A stretch of 64,000 nt of DNA from Solibacillus sp. FSL R5-0449 (GTDB lineage Bacteria; Bacillota; Bacilli; Bacillales_A; Planococcaceae), in assembly GCF_037975215.1 (NCBI RefSeq), contig NZ_CP150239.1, positions 2,766,001 through 2,830,000 on the forward strand, in the 5' to 3' direction. The notes beneath the pieces are model-generated. The model searched no databases. It worked only from the letters and a program-made list of their open reading frames with translations, and was not told the DNA's origin. Shown piece after piece: positions 26,249 to 34,130 of this stretch. How positions within the stretch are numbered: the stretch's first letter is position 1; every line of letters begins with the position of its first letter. The position numbers were made by a program, and so were the translations under genes.

Positions 26249-26614
26249 CTATTTTTCATCAGCAATACTATTTGCTATTGCACAATTCTTATAGCAAGAA
26301 ACATACCCCTCATACCATCCACCAAGTGCTTCATTAGGGTATTCATCTGAAGGGTCATGATCATCATAATATGCTCCTACAAGTTTCAGTGTCCCTCTAA
26401 ACATTCCATCATCGTAGATATAGGTTGTGGGCATATTAAATTTCCATGGGATTCGTACAAATTTGCTCACGACTGGAGTTGAAGAACTTTGAACAGTTTC
26501 AACTGACTTTTCACTATAATTATTCAATGGAGCAGCGGATGTAGTTGAGGCAGTCGTAAATAGCCCCGTTACTAGAACACTGGTAACTACTAATCCTCCT
26601 AGTATTTTTTTCAT
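26249..26614 (-). CDS. Small secreted protein with C-terminal Cys pair, paralogue, 121 aa
   Basis: Signal peptide (LGGLVVTSVLVTGLFTTAST), then MFRGTLKLVGAYYDDHD and YEGYVSCYKNCAIANS. Same length, same order of motifs and same C-x3-C as the downstream neighbour at 25844, 39 bases away on the same strand. The two share a terminator at 25793. GAGGGAGG precedes the ATG. No cytoplasmic export or maturation enzyme lies next to them. Confidence 0.65.
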   Translation of the reverse strand: MKKILGGLVVTSVLVTGLFTTASTTSAAPLNNYSEKSVETVQSSSTPVVSKFVRIPWKFNMPTTYIYDDGMFRGTLKLVGAYYDDHDPSDEYPNEALGGWYEGYVSCYKNCAIANSIADEK

Positions 26615-26788
26615 TTTCTTCCTCCCTCTATAAATGTTGATGTATCAATGGCTTGCGCCATTTTTCAGCGTCAAAAAATATTTTTTTCGACTCGTACATC
26701 TATCGTTATTTTGTAATTCTTGATTTTTCTTACATATTGACTGTAAGCTTCGCTAAAGGAGAAACCATTAACTGGTAATAATTCTCCT

Positions 26789-27022
26789 GATCCTGTGCGA
26801 TATATCGATGCACTTTTGGATCTCTGCGTTGCTTATGATGACGGACCCTCCCATATCTCTAGGCGTCTGGTGCGCGTACATTCCTTCGTTCGGTCTATTC
26901 ATAAGGCAGAGGCTGGCGATGCTCCTCAGGGGACTCATTTGACTATGACTCAACGGTCGAATGGGATAAATAATGCCGGCTTCTCCGTGTCATCCTCTTG
27001 TCTTGACTTCCGGTGGTGACGC
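26789..27022 (-). ncRNA. Candidate bridge-RNA region of the IS1111-like element
   Basis: About 230 noncoding bases between the transposase stop and the IS 3' end, clearly richer in G+C than the flanks. IS1111-subgroup elements are known to encode their bridge RNA on this side. Plus-strand GGATAAATAAT and TTCTCC (26965-26986) resemble the two halves of the rebuilt target (GGTAATAATTCTCC), as expected of a target-binding loop. Overlapping open frames on both strands are judged fortuitous. Confidence 0.5.
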
Positions 27023-28300
27023 TTAGGCAGCCGTTTGAAGACTGGCGAAATCGGTTATCATTTGATGTTCGTTAAACATGGTTTTCTTTTTGCACAAGGC
27101 ATGTAAAACTTTTAGTAACTTCCCACAAAGCAGAACGATGGATTGCTTCTTGCGGAGTGGGTTTTTAGTACGTGTTGTGTAATATTCATGAAGTTGCTTA
27201 AAGGCTGGATTATGCAAGATGACCGGCATCATCACTCGGAATAGGAGGGCGCGAAGTTTGCGTCTTCCTCGTTTGGAAATCCGTTTTTGTCCCTTTTGCT
27301 GACCAGAAGAGTTTTCACGCAATGTGAGTCCCGCTAGTTTGATTAATTGGCGTGGATGCGCATATTGTGTGAGAGAACCAACCTCTGACAGTAAATCGAC
27401 AATTGTGACGTCCCCGATTCCCGGTACCGATGCCAAATACTCATAATCCGTCATTTGTTTCGCAAGCTCGATTAATTGAGCCGTTAATTCGTCGAGCTGA
27501 GCTTGCATTAATTTCATTTGAGAAAGGAGTGTGGCGATTTCAAGTTTGGCCATCACTAAACCTTCTGTCAGTCCGATTGAATTCTGCGAAACCTCGACTA
27601 ATTGCTTTGCCTTTGGTAGCTGGGGACTTTTCATCCCTTCTACCTGGCGGTATAAGAATAGTAGCTCTTCGGGTGCTTTCCCTTTGATATCCGATGGTAG
27701 TGGTGTCATTTCGAGCACCGCATACGCCATTTTCCCGAAGCTTTTAAATACTTGTGTAAACTCCGGGAAGAAGCGATCTAACCAACGAATCAAGCGATTT
27801 TGTAGGGCATTTAAATCTTCTTGGATTTTCGTTCGTAATGTCGCACCATTTCGTAACTCGGCTTCGATTCCTTCGAGAAATCGAGGATAGCTGAAGCGAC
27901 CGTCGCGCATAAGGCGAGCGATGACAAGTGCGTCTTTTTGGTCATTCTTCGTTTGAAGGTTGTCATCCAACTCCTTGGAACGATTGACGTGCATCGGGTT
28001 GACCATTACGAATGGAATTCCGTAGCTTGTCAGAAAGGCCGCCAAGTTCATCCAGTAGTGTCCTGTTGGCTCAAAACCAACTAGAATTTCCTGTTTTTCA
28101 TGGGTATCTTTTAACGTAAGCAGTCGCTCATAAAAGCTTTCAAATCCAATGCGTGACTGCGCAATAGGAAATGATTTTTGGAGCACTCGGCCTCGATCAT
28201 CAATAGCACAGGCAAAATGTTTGTGCTTCGCAATGTCAATGCCGATTACGAGTGTATTTTCAGAAACTTGATTAATTTTATGGTTCGTATTAGAATTCAT
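27023..28300 (-). CDS. IS110-family transposase/recombinase, 425 aa
   Basis: N-terminal RuvC-like DEDD domain (D22 in GIDIAK, E77 in GFEPTGHYW, D120 and D123 in KNDQKDALVIARL), a coiled-coil middle, and a C-terminal Transposase_20 domain (YLASVPGIGDVTIVDLLSEV) with the serine motif LRENSSGQQKG (S331/S332). Full length and intact. In this family the protein uses a bridge RNA to pair donor and target DNA and recombine them. Confidence 0.96.
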   Translation of the reverse strand: MNSNTNHKINQVSENTLVIGIDIAKHKHFACAIDDRGRVLQKSFPIAQSRIGFESFYERLLTLKDTHEKQEILVGFEPTGHYWMNLAAFLTSYGIPFVMVNPMHVNRSKELDDNLQTKNDQKDALVIARLMRDGRFSYPRFLEGIEAELRNGATLRTKIQEDLNALQNRLIRWLDRFFPEFTQVFKSFGKMAYAVLEMTPLPSDIKGKAPEELLFLYRQVEGMKSPQLPKAKQLVEVSQNSIGLTEGLVMAKLEIATLLSQMKLMQAQLDELTAQLIELAKQMTDYEYLASVPGIGDVTIVDLLSEVGSLTQYAHPRQLIKLAGLTLRENSSGQQKGQKRISKRGRRKLRALLFRVMMPVILHNPAFKQLHEYYTTRTKNPLRKKQSIVLLCGKLLKVLHALCKKKTMFNEHQMITDFASLQTAA

Positions 28301-28641
28301 TAAGATAGTCCTCTCGTAGATGAATGAGTCAATTTAGTCGTTGATACTCAAGCATCATACAGGAGGGCTTTTTTGTTTTCAAGTCCCTGAAAATCCTTCT
28401 AACAGGAATGCTCCTTATTATGATATCTTAATAACTATGCTTGGAAGAGTTTCTGGCCAGAACCTTCATAAGTAGCATAACAAAAAATTCCACTTAGATT
28501 ATTTTTTATGCCTAAAAGAATATGTGTTATATAAATTCAAATTATATGACATGATTTAAATAGATTACTTTATACTCATAAAAAATACACATTTACATTT
28601 TTTCTTGTTAACTCAGTGCTCAATGTTGTTTTGAATAAAAG

Positions 28642-28946
28642 TTAACCCGTATTTTTATCACAAGGTAATGTGCTACATCTCGGACGAATGGGAAATATTC
28701 TAGGAGACACTAATGGGCTTACAATCTTACGACAATCTATATCTTCACTCCAAATGAATGCTGTTTCTAACGTTCTTCTAATAGGGCTTATAAAAATAAT
28801 ATCTTTATTGTTTAAATAAATTTGATTTTTAAAAGTTTTGCTTGTTCAATTCCTTTAGCAGTTAATGAAGGATTTTCTATATGTAGGCTGTTAGGTATAT
28901 CTAATGTATGTTCTCCTTCACCGTGACGAATAAACACTAACTCCAT
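28642..28946 (-). pseudogene. Histidine-phosphatase (phosphoglycerate-mutase-like) gene, frameshifted and truncated
   Basis: AAAAGGAG and an ATG start MELVFIRHGEGEHTLD, the RHG motif, and LTAKGIEQAKLL. A frameshift near 28815-28825 follows, and the adjacent frame resumes with NKDIIFISPIRRTLETA, the second conserved motif. It stops after LPCDKNTG, lacking the C-terminal half (family size about 180-190). It is 226 bases from the IS end. Confidence 0.8.
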
Positions 28947-29130
28947 TTAAACACTCCTTTTAGTTTATTATCAGTAATTTTGAGTTATTATTCAATCTCC
29001 TCATGGTTTATTTTAAAAAAAGCGACCACAGCGAAGTTTGGAAATGTTTAAAGGAATGCTTGTTAAAAATGTATGTTTAGTTAAATTTGGAAATACGGAA
29101 AGAGTGGGCTTCAAAATAACATAGTAATTT

Positions 29131-29553
29131 TTATTCTAAATGTAATAAATTACTTTTTGAATCAGATTTAATAAACCCTTGTTGGGTAATATCATATTTA
29201 TTACGAGCGAAATATTGATATTCCACTTGTGGTTCATTATCAAATATGACACCAATAAAATATGGATTCGAAGATTCATAACCATCTTCACGATGAGGCA
29301 CTGTTCGAAATTCCCACGTTTCTCCAGGATACTTTTTCTCCAAATGCAACTGTATATAACTTACTTTCTTTTCAATTTGTATATCTGTCCAATATGGACG
29401 TACAAAATAAATGATGCCAAAAGACACTAAAAATAAAAGAGCCAACCCCTGAATCCTTTTTCTCCTTTTTCCTTTAAAAATAAAAGAAATGAACAAAATA
29501 AAAACTAAAATTCCACTGGCAATCAACAATTGAATAATTTCTATTGGGTGCAA
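29131..29553 (-). CDS. Small membrane protein, intact paralogue of 878-1299, 140 aa
   Basis: I chose the TTG at 29553, five bases after GGGGAGG, because the frameshifted paralogue begins at the same residue (LHPIEIIQ). Two hydrophobic segments (about 6-23 and 32-50) precede a soluble domain with EKKYPGETWEFRTVPHREDG and YESSNPYFIGVIFDNEPQVE. The spaced layout resembles small DUF-type envelope proteins; family not identified. It follows the lipoprotein gene at 29633 on the same strand. Confidence 0.65.
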   Translation of the reverse strand: MHPIEIIQLLIASGILVFILFISFIFKGKRRKRIQGLALLFLVSFGIIYFVRPYWTDIQIEKKVSYIQLHLEKKYPGETWEFRTVPHREDGYESSNPYFIGVIFDNEPQVEYQYFARNKYDITQQGFIKSDSKSNLLHLE

Positions 29554-29598
29554 TGAATCCTCCCCTTTATCAATTAGTTCGTTAATTAAATTATAACG

Positions 29599-29620
29599 TC
29601 CCCAAACCGCTGTTTGGGGA
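29599..29620. repeat. Family C short palindrome
   Basis: TCCCCAAA-CCGCTG-TTTGGGGA, in the gap between two minus-strand genes. One of six similar elements, five of them between 29.6 and 31.8 kb. Confidence 0.7.
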
Positions 29621-29632
29621 TATTTTAAACGC

Positions 29633-29977
29633 TTATTCTCCAGGCATAATTCCAATTACATTTAATGTTTCTGGGTCTACAAATATAAGGGGTGCAGAAA
29701 GTGCATCTACTATCGTAACTACAAAAATTTCTTTACCAATATATGAATTATCTATATTTTTGTAGCTATCATCAGTCTTGATTTTTTCCACCGACGCATT
29801 TCTCCATTCATTTATCTTATAAAATTCAGTATTCCAACTCTCTTGTTCAATATAATCCAATACGGCATTTCTAACCTTGGTATCGATTTCATTTTCTTCT
29901 AATTCATTGTTTGTACAACCCGTACTAAAAAATGACGCTAAGATAAGAATAAAAAAACAGATATGCTTCACTTTCAA
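29633..29977 (-). CDS. Putative lipoprotein, 114 aa
   Basis: Signal peptide with lipobox FFSTGC (Cys about residue 21), then an acidic, PepSY-like or YfjS-like small domain: NAVLDYIEQESWNTEFYKIN and VVTIVDALSAPLIFVDPETL. The start is uncertain: GTG 29983 lies inside the GGGGGGG site, so I prefer TTG 29977. Lipid-anchored to the outer membrane face of the cell membrane. Family not named. Confidence 0.6.
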   Translation of the reverse strand: MKVKHICFFILILASFFSTGCTNNELEENEIDTKVRNAVLDYIEQESWNTEFYKINEWRNASVEKIKTDDSYKNIDNSYIGKEIFVVTIVDALSAPLIFVDPETLNVIGIMPGE

Positions 29978-30066
29978 AAACACCCCCCCGTTTTATTAAG
30001 TAATTTCGACATCATCTTTGTTACTCCTTCTATCAACAAAACTGTATGTTAGTCAGAACAAAGAAG

Positions 30067-30085
30067 TCCAAACCGACGTTTGGGA
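30067..30085. repeat. Family C short palindrome
   Basis: TCCAAACCGACGTTTGGGA; central CGACG with complementary CCAAA/TTTGG arms. Confidence 0.65.
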
Positions 30086-30117
30086 GTATTACTAAACATA
30101 ACCTTATAATAGCATTC

Positions 30118-30151
30118 GTTATTCCACAATCGGGCCATATTGTGGAGCAAC
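30118..30151. repeat. Family A palindromic repeat
   Basis: GTTATTCCACAATCGGGCCA then TATTGTGGAGCAAC; near-perfect arms TTCCACAAT/ATTGTGGA, in the orientation opposite to most copies. Confidence 0.8.
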
Positions 30152-30313
30152 ATTTTTTTGGGGGAGTGTAAAAAAAAGATGCAGATTTATAACGATAAAA
30201 GAATGGCTATACAAGTTTTTATGCAAATTAAAGATCATACCCAGTAAGCAAAAAGCCCTTATATCAAGGGTTTAGGAGACTTGCATAAAATAGCGTATAA
30301 ACAATGTTCCATA

Positions 30314-30364
30314 AAAAAACAGACAAACGTTGCTACAGTTAATAACGTTTGTCTGTTTTTTTTG
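30314..30364. terminator. Intrinsic terminator of the gene at 30418
   Basis: Perfect stem AACAGACAAACGTT / AACGTTTGTCTGTT with long T-runs in both directions. Confidence 0.85.
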
Positions 30365-30366
30365 CG

Positions 30367-30387
30367 TCCCCAAACTTGCGTTTGGGA
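30367..30387. repeat. Family C short palindrome
   Basis: TCCCCAAACTTGCGTTTGGGA followed by ACGTTATTAAG, the tail shared with the copy at 31021. Confidence 0.7.
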
Positions 30388-30417
30388 ACGTTATTAAGTT
30401 AATTTATGTATATGTTA

Positions 30418-30969
30418 TTAATCCCAATAATTAAATACTAAATCTCCAACTGTACGTGACCAAAAATAATTTACATAGTGAAGTTCAACATCATTTAGCT
30501 CATTTTCATTCAAAAGAATATAATTATCACAATAATGCTCTCTATTAACCATTTCATTAGCGTCATCGGTATTTAAAATGATTTTTCCGCTATCTTTAGC
30601 CTGACGCACCAATGGCTCTTCTAGCTGATACACTGTTAGTACCTCATAGTGCTTTTCAAACAAGGATTGTAAAGAAGGATAATCCATAAAATATAAGTTA
30701 CTCGTTCGACGTTCACCTATAAAATAACCAAATGCTATATAGTCATACATATGGTTATAAAAAATATAAAAGGTTTCTTCATCAACTTCTACATAAGCGT
30801 GAGCATAATGTACATCAATGTCTGGCTCATACCACGCCAAAACGCGACCGCTTATTTGCTGAACATACGAATAGCAGCATTTTTTAAATTCAGTGCTATA
30901 CGCTTCCAAATCTCGTTCAAGTGATAAATCTCCACCAGTAAAACCTGTTACACCCCTTTTTAAAATCAT
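30418..30969 (-). CDS. Orphan protein, paralogue of 48880-49359, 183 aa
   Basis: Not a family I know. Starts MILKRGVTGFTGGDLSLERD and ends with SRTVGDLVFNYWD; both ends are shared almost exactly with the second copy. Aromatic-rich, no signal peptide or membrane helix, so soluble. Compared with the paralogue it carries an insertion (DANEMVNREHYCDNYI, about 142-157). Such rapidly diverging duplicate orphan genes sometimes are immunity proteins, but no toxin is next to it. Confidence 0.6.
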   Translation of the reverse strand: MILKRGVTGFTGGDLSLERDLEAYSTEFKKCCYSYVQQISGRVLAWYEPDIDVHYAHAYVEVDEETFYIFYNHMYDYIAFGYFIGERRTSNLYFMDYPSLQSLFEKHYEVLTVYQLEEPLVRQAKDSGKIILNTDDANEMVNREHYCDNYILLNENELNDVELHYVNYFWSRTVGDLVFNYWD

Positions 30970-31020
30970 ATGTGTAATCTCCTTACTGTAATTTCATTAA
31001 GTATATCTTATTTGATAATA

Positions 31021-31041
31021 TTCCCTAAGTGGCATTTGGGA
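31021..31041. repeat. Family C short palindrome, degenerate
   Basis: TTCCCTAAGTGGCATTTGGGA followed by ACGTTATT, the same tail as at 30388. Confidence 0.55.
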
Positions 31042-31099
31042 ACGTTATTTAGACTTATTTTGCATATTTTTAATAATCCTAACTAAATAAAATTTAGCT

Positions 31100-31627
31100 T
31101 TATAACGTTTCAACCATTTGAAAAATCTCTTTGTAAAGGTCATCTAACTCTTTTTCATCTTTTAAATAGAAATACCAAACATCTTCTCTATCTGCATCTA
31201 TATCGGATAGATAAATTGTCGTATGAGAGCCATTATTTAAAGATTCCCAACGAGCCGTTTCATAGGTAGCCCCTGCTCTTATGAATGGAAAATGCCTTTT
31301 TGGTGAATCAAAAAAAATAATCGGCATTTCAGAATCACTATAAACATCAACAAATCTATCATCAGATGCTTCTTCAAATATCACTGGTGTTATCATAACA
31401 GCATCAAAATTTGTTGAAATCTGTGTTGCATCTTCGCTAAATTTATCTAGTGAAATTGACTCAAAATGAATGTTTTTGTTATTTAATTCTGGAATATCAC
31501 CAATTACAGCAATTTTTAAAGGTTCTCCATCATATTTAACTTCATTACTTGAACAAGCACTTAGAGTTAGTAAGAAAAAAATAGATATAATACTTAAAAT
31601 CATACTTAATCTCATACTTAATCTCAT
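31100..31627 (-). CDS. Putative lipoprotein, 175 aa
   Basis: Signal peptide with lipobox TLSACSS (Cys about residue 25). The N-terminus MRLSMRLSM is a tandem duplication, so either ATG could serve; AGGAGGTG favours the first. The body starts with a Rossmann-like strand (LKIAVIGDIPELN) and reads like a small alpha/beta binding-protein-like domain. Surface-anchored; ligand unknown. Monocistronic. Confidence 0.7.
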   Translation of the reverse strand: MRLSMRLSMILSIISIFFLLTLSACSSNEVKYDGEPLKIAVIGDIPELNNKNIHFESISLDKFSEDATQISTNFDAVMITPVIFEEASDDRFVDVYSDSEMPIIFFDSPKRHFPFIRAGATYETARWESLNNGSHTTIYLSDIDADREDVWYFYLKDEKELDDLYKEIFQMVETL

Positions 31628-31733
31628 CGTGACACCTCCTAAATAACATATCCCCTTATATTACCATTTAGGAGTGATTTTAAATAGTTGCTGCTGTTTG
31701 AGTGAATTACTATGATAGTTGAAAATAAAAACC

Positions 31734-31756
31734 TTCCCAAAGCGACGTTTGGTAAC
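31734..31756. repeat. Family C short palindrome
   Basis: TTCCCAAAGCGACGTTTGGT followed by AAC; nearly the same core as the copies at 3981 and 30067. Confidence 0.65.
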
Positions 31757-31838
31757 ATAATTTTCTAGTCCTGTACTCAAAATCGTATTTGTGCTTCTTT
31801 TTTATGTAAGGTAGTAGACCACACGAATATGACGAACC

Positions 31839-31872
31839 CTTATTCCACAATCTGGGCGCTTTAATTGAATAT
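31839..31872. repeat. Family A palindromic repeat, degenerate right arm
   Basis: CTTATTCCACAATCTGGGCG then CTTTAATTGAAT; left half identical to the copy at 4020. Confidence 0.7.
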
Positions 31873-31926
31873 TCTCATCCCGAAATAAGTAAACATTTTT
31901 ATAAAAAACAAACTCGATAAACAAAG

Positions 31927-31968
31927 AACAAACTGTTTTGATCAAACTTTGTTTCAAAACAGTTTGTT
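31927..31968. terminator. Long hairpin, probable terminator of the gene at 32056
   Basis: Fifteen perfect pairs with a 12-base loop, about 90 bases past the stop of the minus-strand gene; only a weak T-run follows. Confidence 0.5.
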
Positions 31969-32055
31969 TCTTTCTGTATAAATCAGCGTTTGCAATTCAC
32001 TTTTAATTAAACTTTATTAAAATGCTTCAACACACTAATAAAAAATTTACTATTA

Positions 32056-32463
32056 TTAGGTAAAGAATTTTATATTAAAACCTAAATGTCTGACAATTTC
32101 AGTTTGAGCTTCATTAAATACTTTAATCTCTATAAATAGAGAACGCTCAAGATCTCCTAGATGGTTATAACCTATAACATTTTGTTTTAATTCATTTTTT
32201 TTGATAAGGATTGACGGAACTTCTAATGACTCAAGTGTTTCACCATCTTCATTTTCGTCTCTTCCAAATTTAATGAGAATATTGTGTTCAAATTTATTTT
32301 TTATATCAAACAAAACATATAATTTTTTCTCAACTTCTTCAAAGTATATTCTTACAAATTGAATAAACAAGGCATCGTCATTTAATACATTGAAATAAAA
32401 ACTTACATCATCTTCACTAACTGTAGTACCATTTGTAAAATCAAAATTAATTATTTTTTTCAT
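32056..32463 (-). CDS. Hypothetical beta-rich protein, 135 aa
   Basis: Unrecognised. The alternating strand pattern (KKLYVLFDIKNKF, ILIKFGRDENEDGE, NVIGYNHLGDLERSLFIEIK) suggests a beta-sandwich, soluble, no signal peptide. I chose the ATG at 32463 because GGGAGGG lies 6 bases before it; a longer frame up to 32505 has no ribosome site. Convergent with nothing; divergent from the recombinase gene. Confidence 0.55.
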   Translation of the reverse strand: MKKIINFDFTNGTTVSEDDVSFYFNVLNDDALFIQFVRIYFEEVEKKLYVLFDIKNKFEHNILIKFGRDENEDGETLESLEVPSILIKKNELKQNVIGYNHLGDLERSLFIEIKVFNEAQTEIVRHLGFNIKFFT

Positions 32464-32597
32464 TACTTCCCTCCCGATTGGATAACCTATAAACATTATA
32501 CTCAATTTCTTTGGGGAATCTCTGTATGAAAAACTCTCACTCTGTACATACTAGAATTTAGATTACTAGTTTTAACCTATGTGGGAGAGTGAAAGAA

Positions 32598-33440
32598 ATG
32601 TTATTATCCGAAGCGTGGAAAAATTATCAACAAGATAAAAAAATCGAGGGGTATTCAACACTTACATTAAAAACATATTCTTTTCAATACAATCTTTTAT
32701 TGCGGTTTTTTGGTGATATTGATATGAATGGATTTAGTACAGAAAAATTAAAAGAATACTTACTACATACAGGAAAACACTTGAAGCCTTCTAGTTTAGG
32801 GCATAGGATTCGATTTGTGAAATCACTATTTAGATGGTCACATGAAGAGGGATATATTCCAAAAAATCCTGCCGCTAAATTGAAAGAGCCGAAATTAGGA
32901 AAAAGAATTCCTAAGTTTCTATCAGAATTAGAGATTGAACATTTAAGGGAAGCTTGCCAAACAACGATGGAAAATGCGCTATTTGAGTTTATGTATTCGA
33001 CCGGCTGCCGTATTGGGGAAGTCGTAAAAATAGATCGACATGATATTGATTTCCGAACAAATTCGGTCATTGTACAAGGGAAAGGTGATAAAGAAAGAGA
33101 AGTATACTTTAATACTCGCTGCGCTATTTGGTTAAAAAGATATTTAGACGAACGAGATGATGAAGATCCTTGTTTATTTATTACGAACAGGAAACCTAAA
33201 AGGCGGATGAGCATTGATAACTTGAGATATATTATTAAGCGCGTATCAAATCGGGCTGGAATAAAAAAGTGTATACATCCGCATCAGTTACGACACAGCT
33301 ATGCAACACATATGATTAATAACGGTGCGCCAATCGATGTCATCCAAAGTCTACTTGGGCACGAAAAGAGTGAGACGACAAAGATTTATGCACAGCTAAG
33401 CGGTAAAATAAGACAGGATTACTATAGTAAATACTTTTGA
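32598..33440 (+). CDS. XerC/D-like tyrosine recombinase, 280 aa
   Basis: N-terminal SAM-like core-binding domain (about 1-85) and catalytic domain with all expected residues: Arg in STGCRIGEV, Lys in GKGDKER, H-x-x-R in HPHQLRHSYATH, His in LLGHEKSE, Tyr in TKIYAQL. Size is that of Xer and transposon recombinases, smaller than phage integrases. The ATG at 32598 has GGGAG 11 bases upstream; a GTG at 32589 lies too close. No other phage or transposon gene adjoins, so it is an orphan recombinase; its site is not evident. Confidence 0.92.
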   Translation: MLLSEAWKNYQQDKKIEGYSTLTLKTYSFQYNLLLRFFGDIDMNGFSTEKLKEYLLHTGKHLKPSSLGHRIRFVKSLFRWSHEEGYIPKNPAAKLKEPKLGKRIPKFLSELEIEHLREACQTTMENALFEFMYSTGCRIGEVVKIDRHDIDFRTNSVIVQGKGDKEREVYFNTRCAIWLKRYLDERDDEDPCLFITNRKPKRRMSIDNLRYIIKRVSNRAGIKKCIHPHQLRHSYATHMINNGAPIDVIQSLLGHEKSETTKIYAQLSGKIRQDYYSKYF

Positions 33441-33567
33441 AATTAAAATTTAAGCAATCCTAGAAGTGCAGTATATAAAATTTCGCTTCTTTCCGTCATA
33501 GGGCCATTTTATATAACACTCAGATGACATTCATTTTAATTCAAAAAAGCATGTGGAGGGAGAATTT

Positions 33568-33858
33568 TTGAAAACGAGATATCATTCTTGGAAAAGCTAT
33601 GTTTATTTAACCGTTAGTGTGATCGTTACGGTTCTTATGATTTTATTAGAGCCAATTGGAATAGCCACAAAAGAAAAGCTGACAGGGAGTATAATTTTTC
33701 TTATATTGGCAGGGAATCTCGTGTCTGTCTTACTCGGTGTTTTAACACTTACATCTAAGGACGAACGGAAATTGATTCCTAGTATAGCTGCCGTATTTAC
33801 TTTCTTAAATGTAGGTGTGGTGATTTTCTTTTTCTGGTTTGGTGCAAACTTTGCGTGA
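33568..33858 (+). CDS. Three-segment membrane protein, 96 aa
   Basis: Three hydrophobic segments (about 12-32, 39-60 and 70-92). GGAGGGAG is followed after six bases by the TTG at 33568, so I take that start rather than the GTG overlapping the site. Not recognised. Ends in a terminator at 33941. Confidence 0.6.
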   Translation: MKTRYHSWKSYVYLTVSVIVTVLMILLEPIGIATKEKLTGSIIFLILAGNLVSVLLGVLTLTSKDERKLIPSIAAVFTFLNVGVVIFFFWFGANFA

Positions 33859-33940
33859 GTAAAAGATATTTTTCAATCAGACAAATTTAGTCCAAACTTT
33901 GAATGGAGCGTTCCCATTTTAACTTATATCTAATATAGAA

Positions 33941-33982
33941 GAATCCATTTTGATCAATCTTTCAAAATGGATTCTTTTTTTA
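33941..33982 (+). terminator. Intrinsic terminator
   Basis: GAATCCATTTTGA / TCAAAATGGATTC stem followed by TTTTTT; ends the gene at 33568-33858. Confidence 0.85.
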
Positions 33983-34130
33983 AAGCTATACCTTCACTTT
34001 ACCTAAGTATCAACATCAACAGTTTTATTCGTAGCTAGGTGGAATCCTTCTCCAACCATAAAGCTGCATACCTTCTCTTACTCATATAAATCATTCCAAT
34101 TCCACCTTTCACTGTTTTTAAATAACTAAA

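Larger units (their letters stand above)
26784..28415 (-). mobile_element. IS1111-like IS110-family insertion sequence, complete copy
   Basis: About 1.63 kb. The 5' end is fixed by comparison with copy 1 (divergence after CTCCT at 28411-28415); the other end is placed at the matching CTCCT at 26784-26788. Just inside both ends lies TCCTGTnnGA in inverted orientation, offset by one base, like the subterminal repeats of IS1111 elements. There is no target duplication beyond the shared CTCCT. Removing the element rebuilds TAATAA-TTCTCC-TTATTA, a palindrome, as target. Confidence 0.85.
29984..30417. other. Gene-free stretch rich in short repeats
   Basis: Contains family C copies at 30067-30085 and 30367-30387, family A at 30118-30151, a small hairpin (AAGCCCTTATATCAAGGGTTT, about 30254-30274) and a strong terminator at 30314-30364. 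A 22-codon frame from 30179 (MQIYNDKRMAIQVF...) could be a remnant. Confidence 0.55.
31628..32055. other. Gene-free stretch with repeats and a long hairpin
   Basis: Family C (31734-31756), family A (31839-31872) and a perfect 15-bp stem AACAAACTGTTTTGA / TCAAAACAGTTTGTT (31927-31968). The latter could terminate the gene at 32056-32463. Confidence 0.6.

Noticed and set aside
26768-26953. Open frames on both strands in the noncoding end of the IS
   Set aside because: They coincide with the expected bridge-RNA region, extend past the IS end and lack ribosome sites.
32598-33440. Reading the tyrosine recombinase as the edge of a prophage or integrative element
   Set aside because: No tRNA, att-like repeats, excisionase, replication or structural phage genes were seen nearby; kept as an orphan recombinase.
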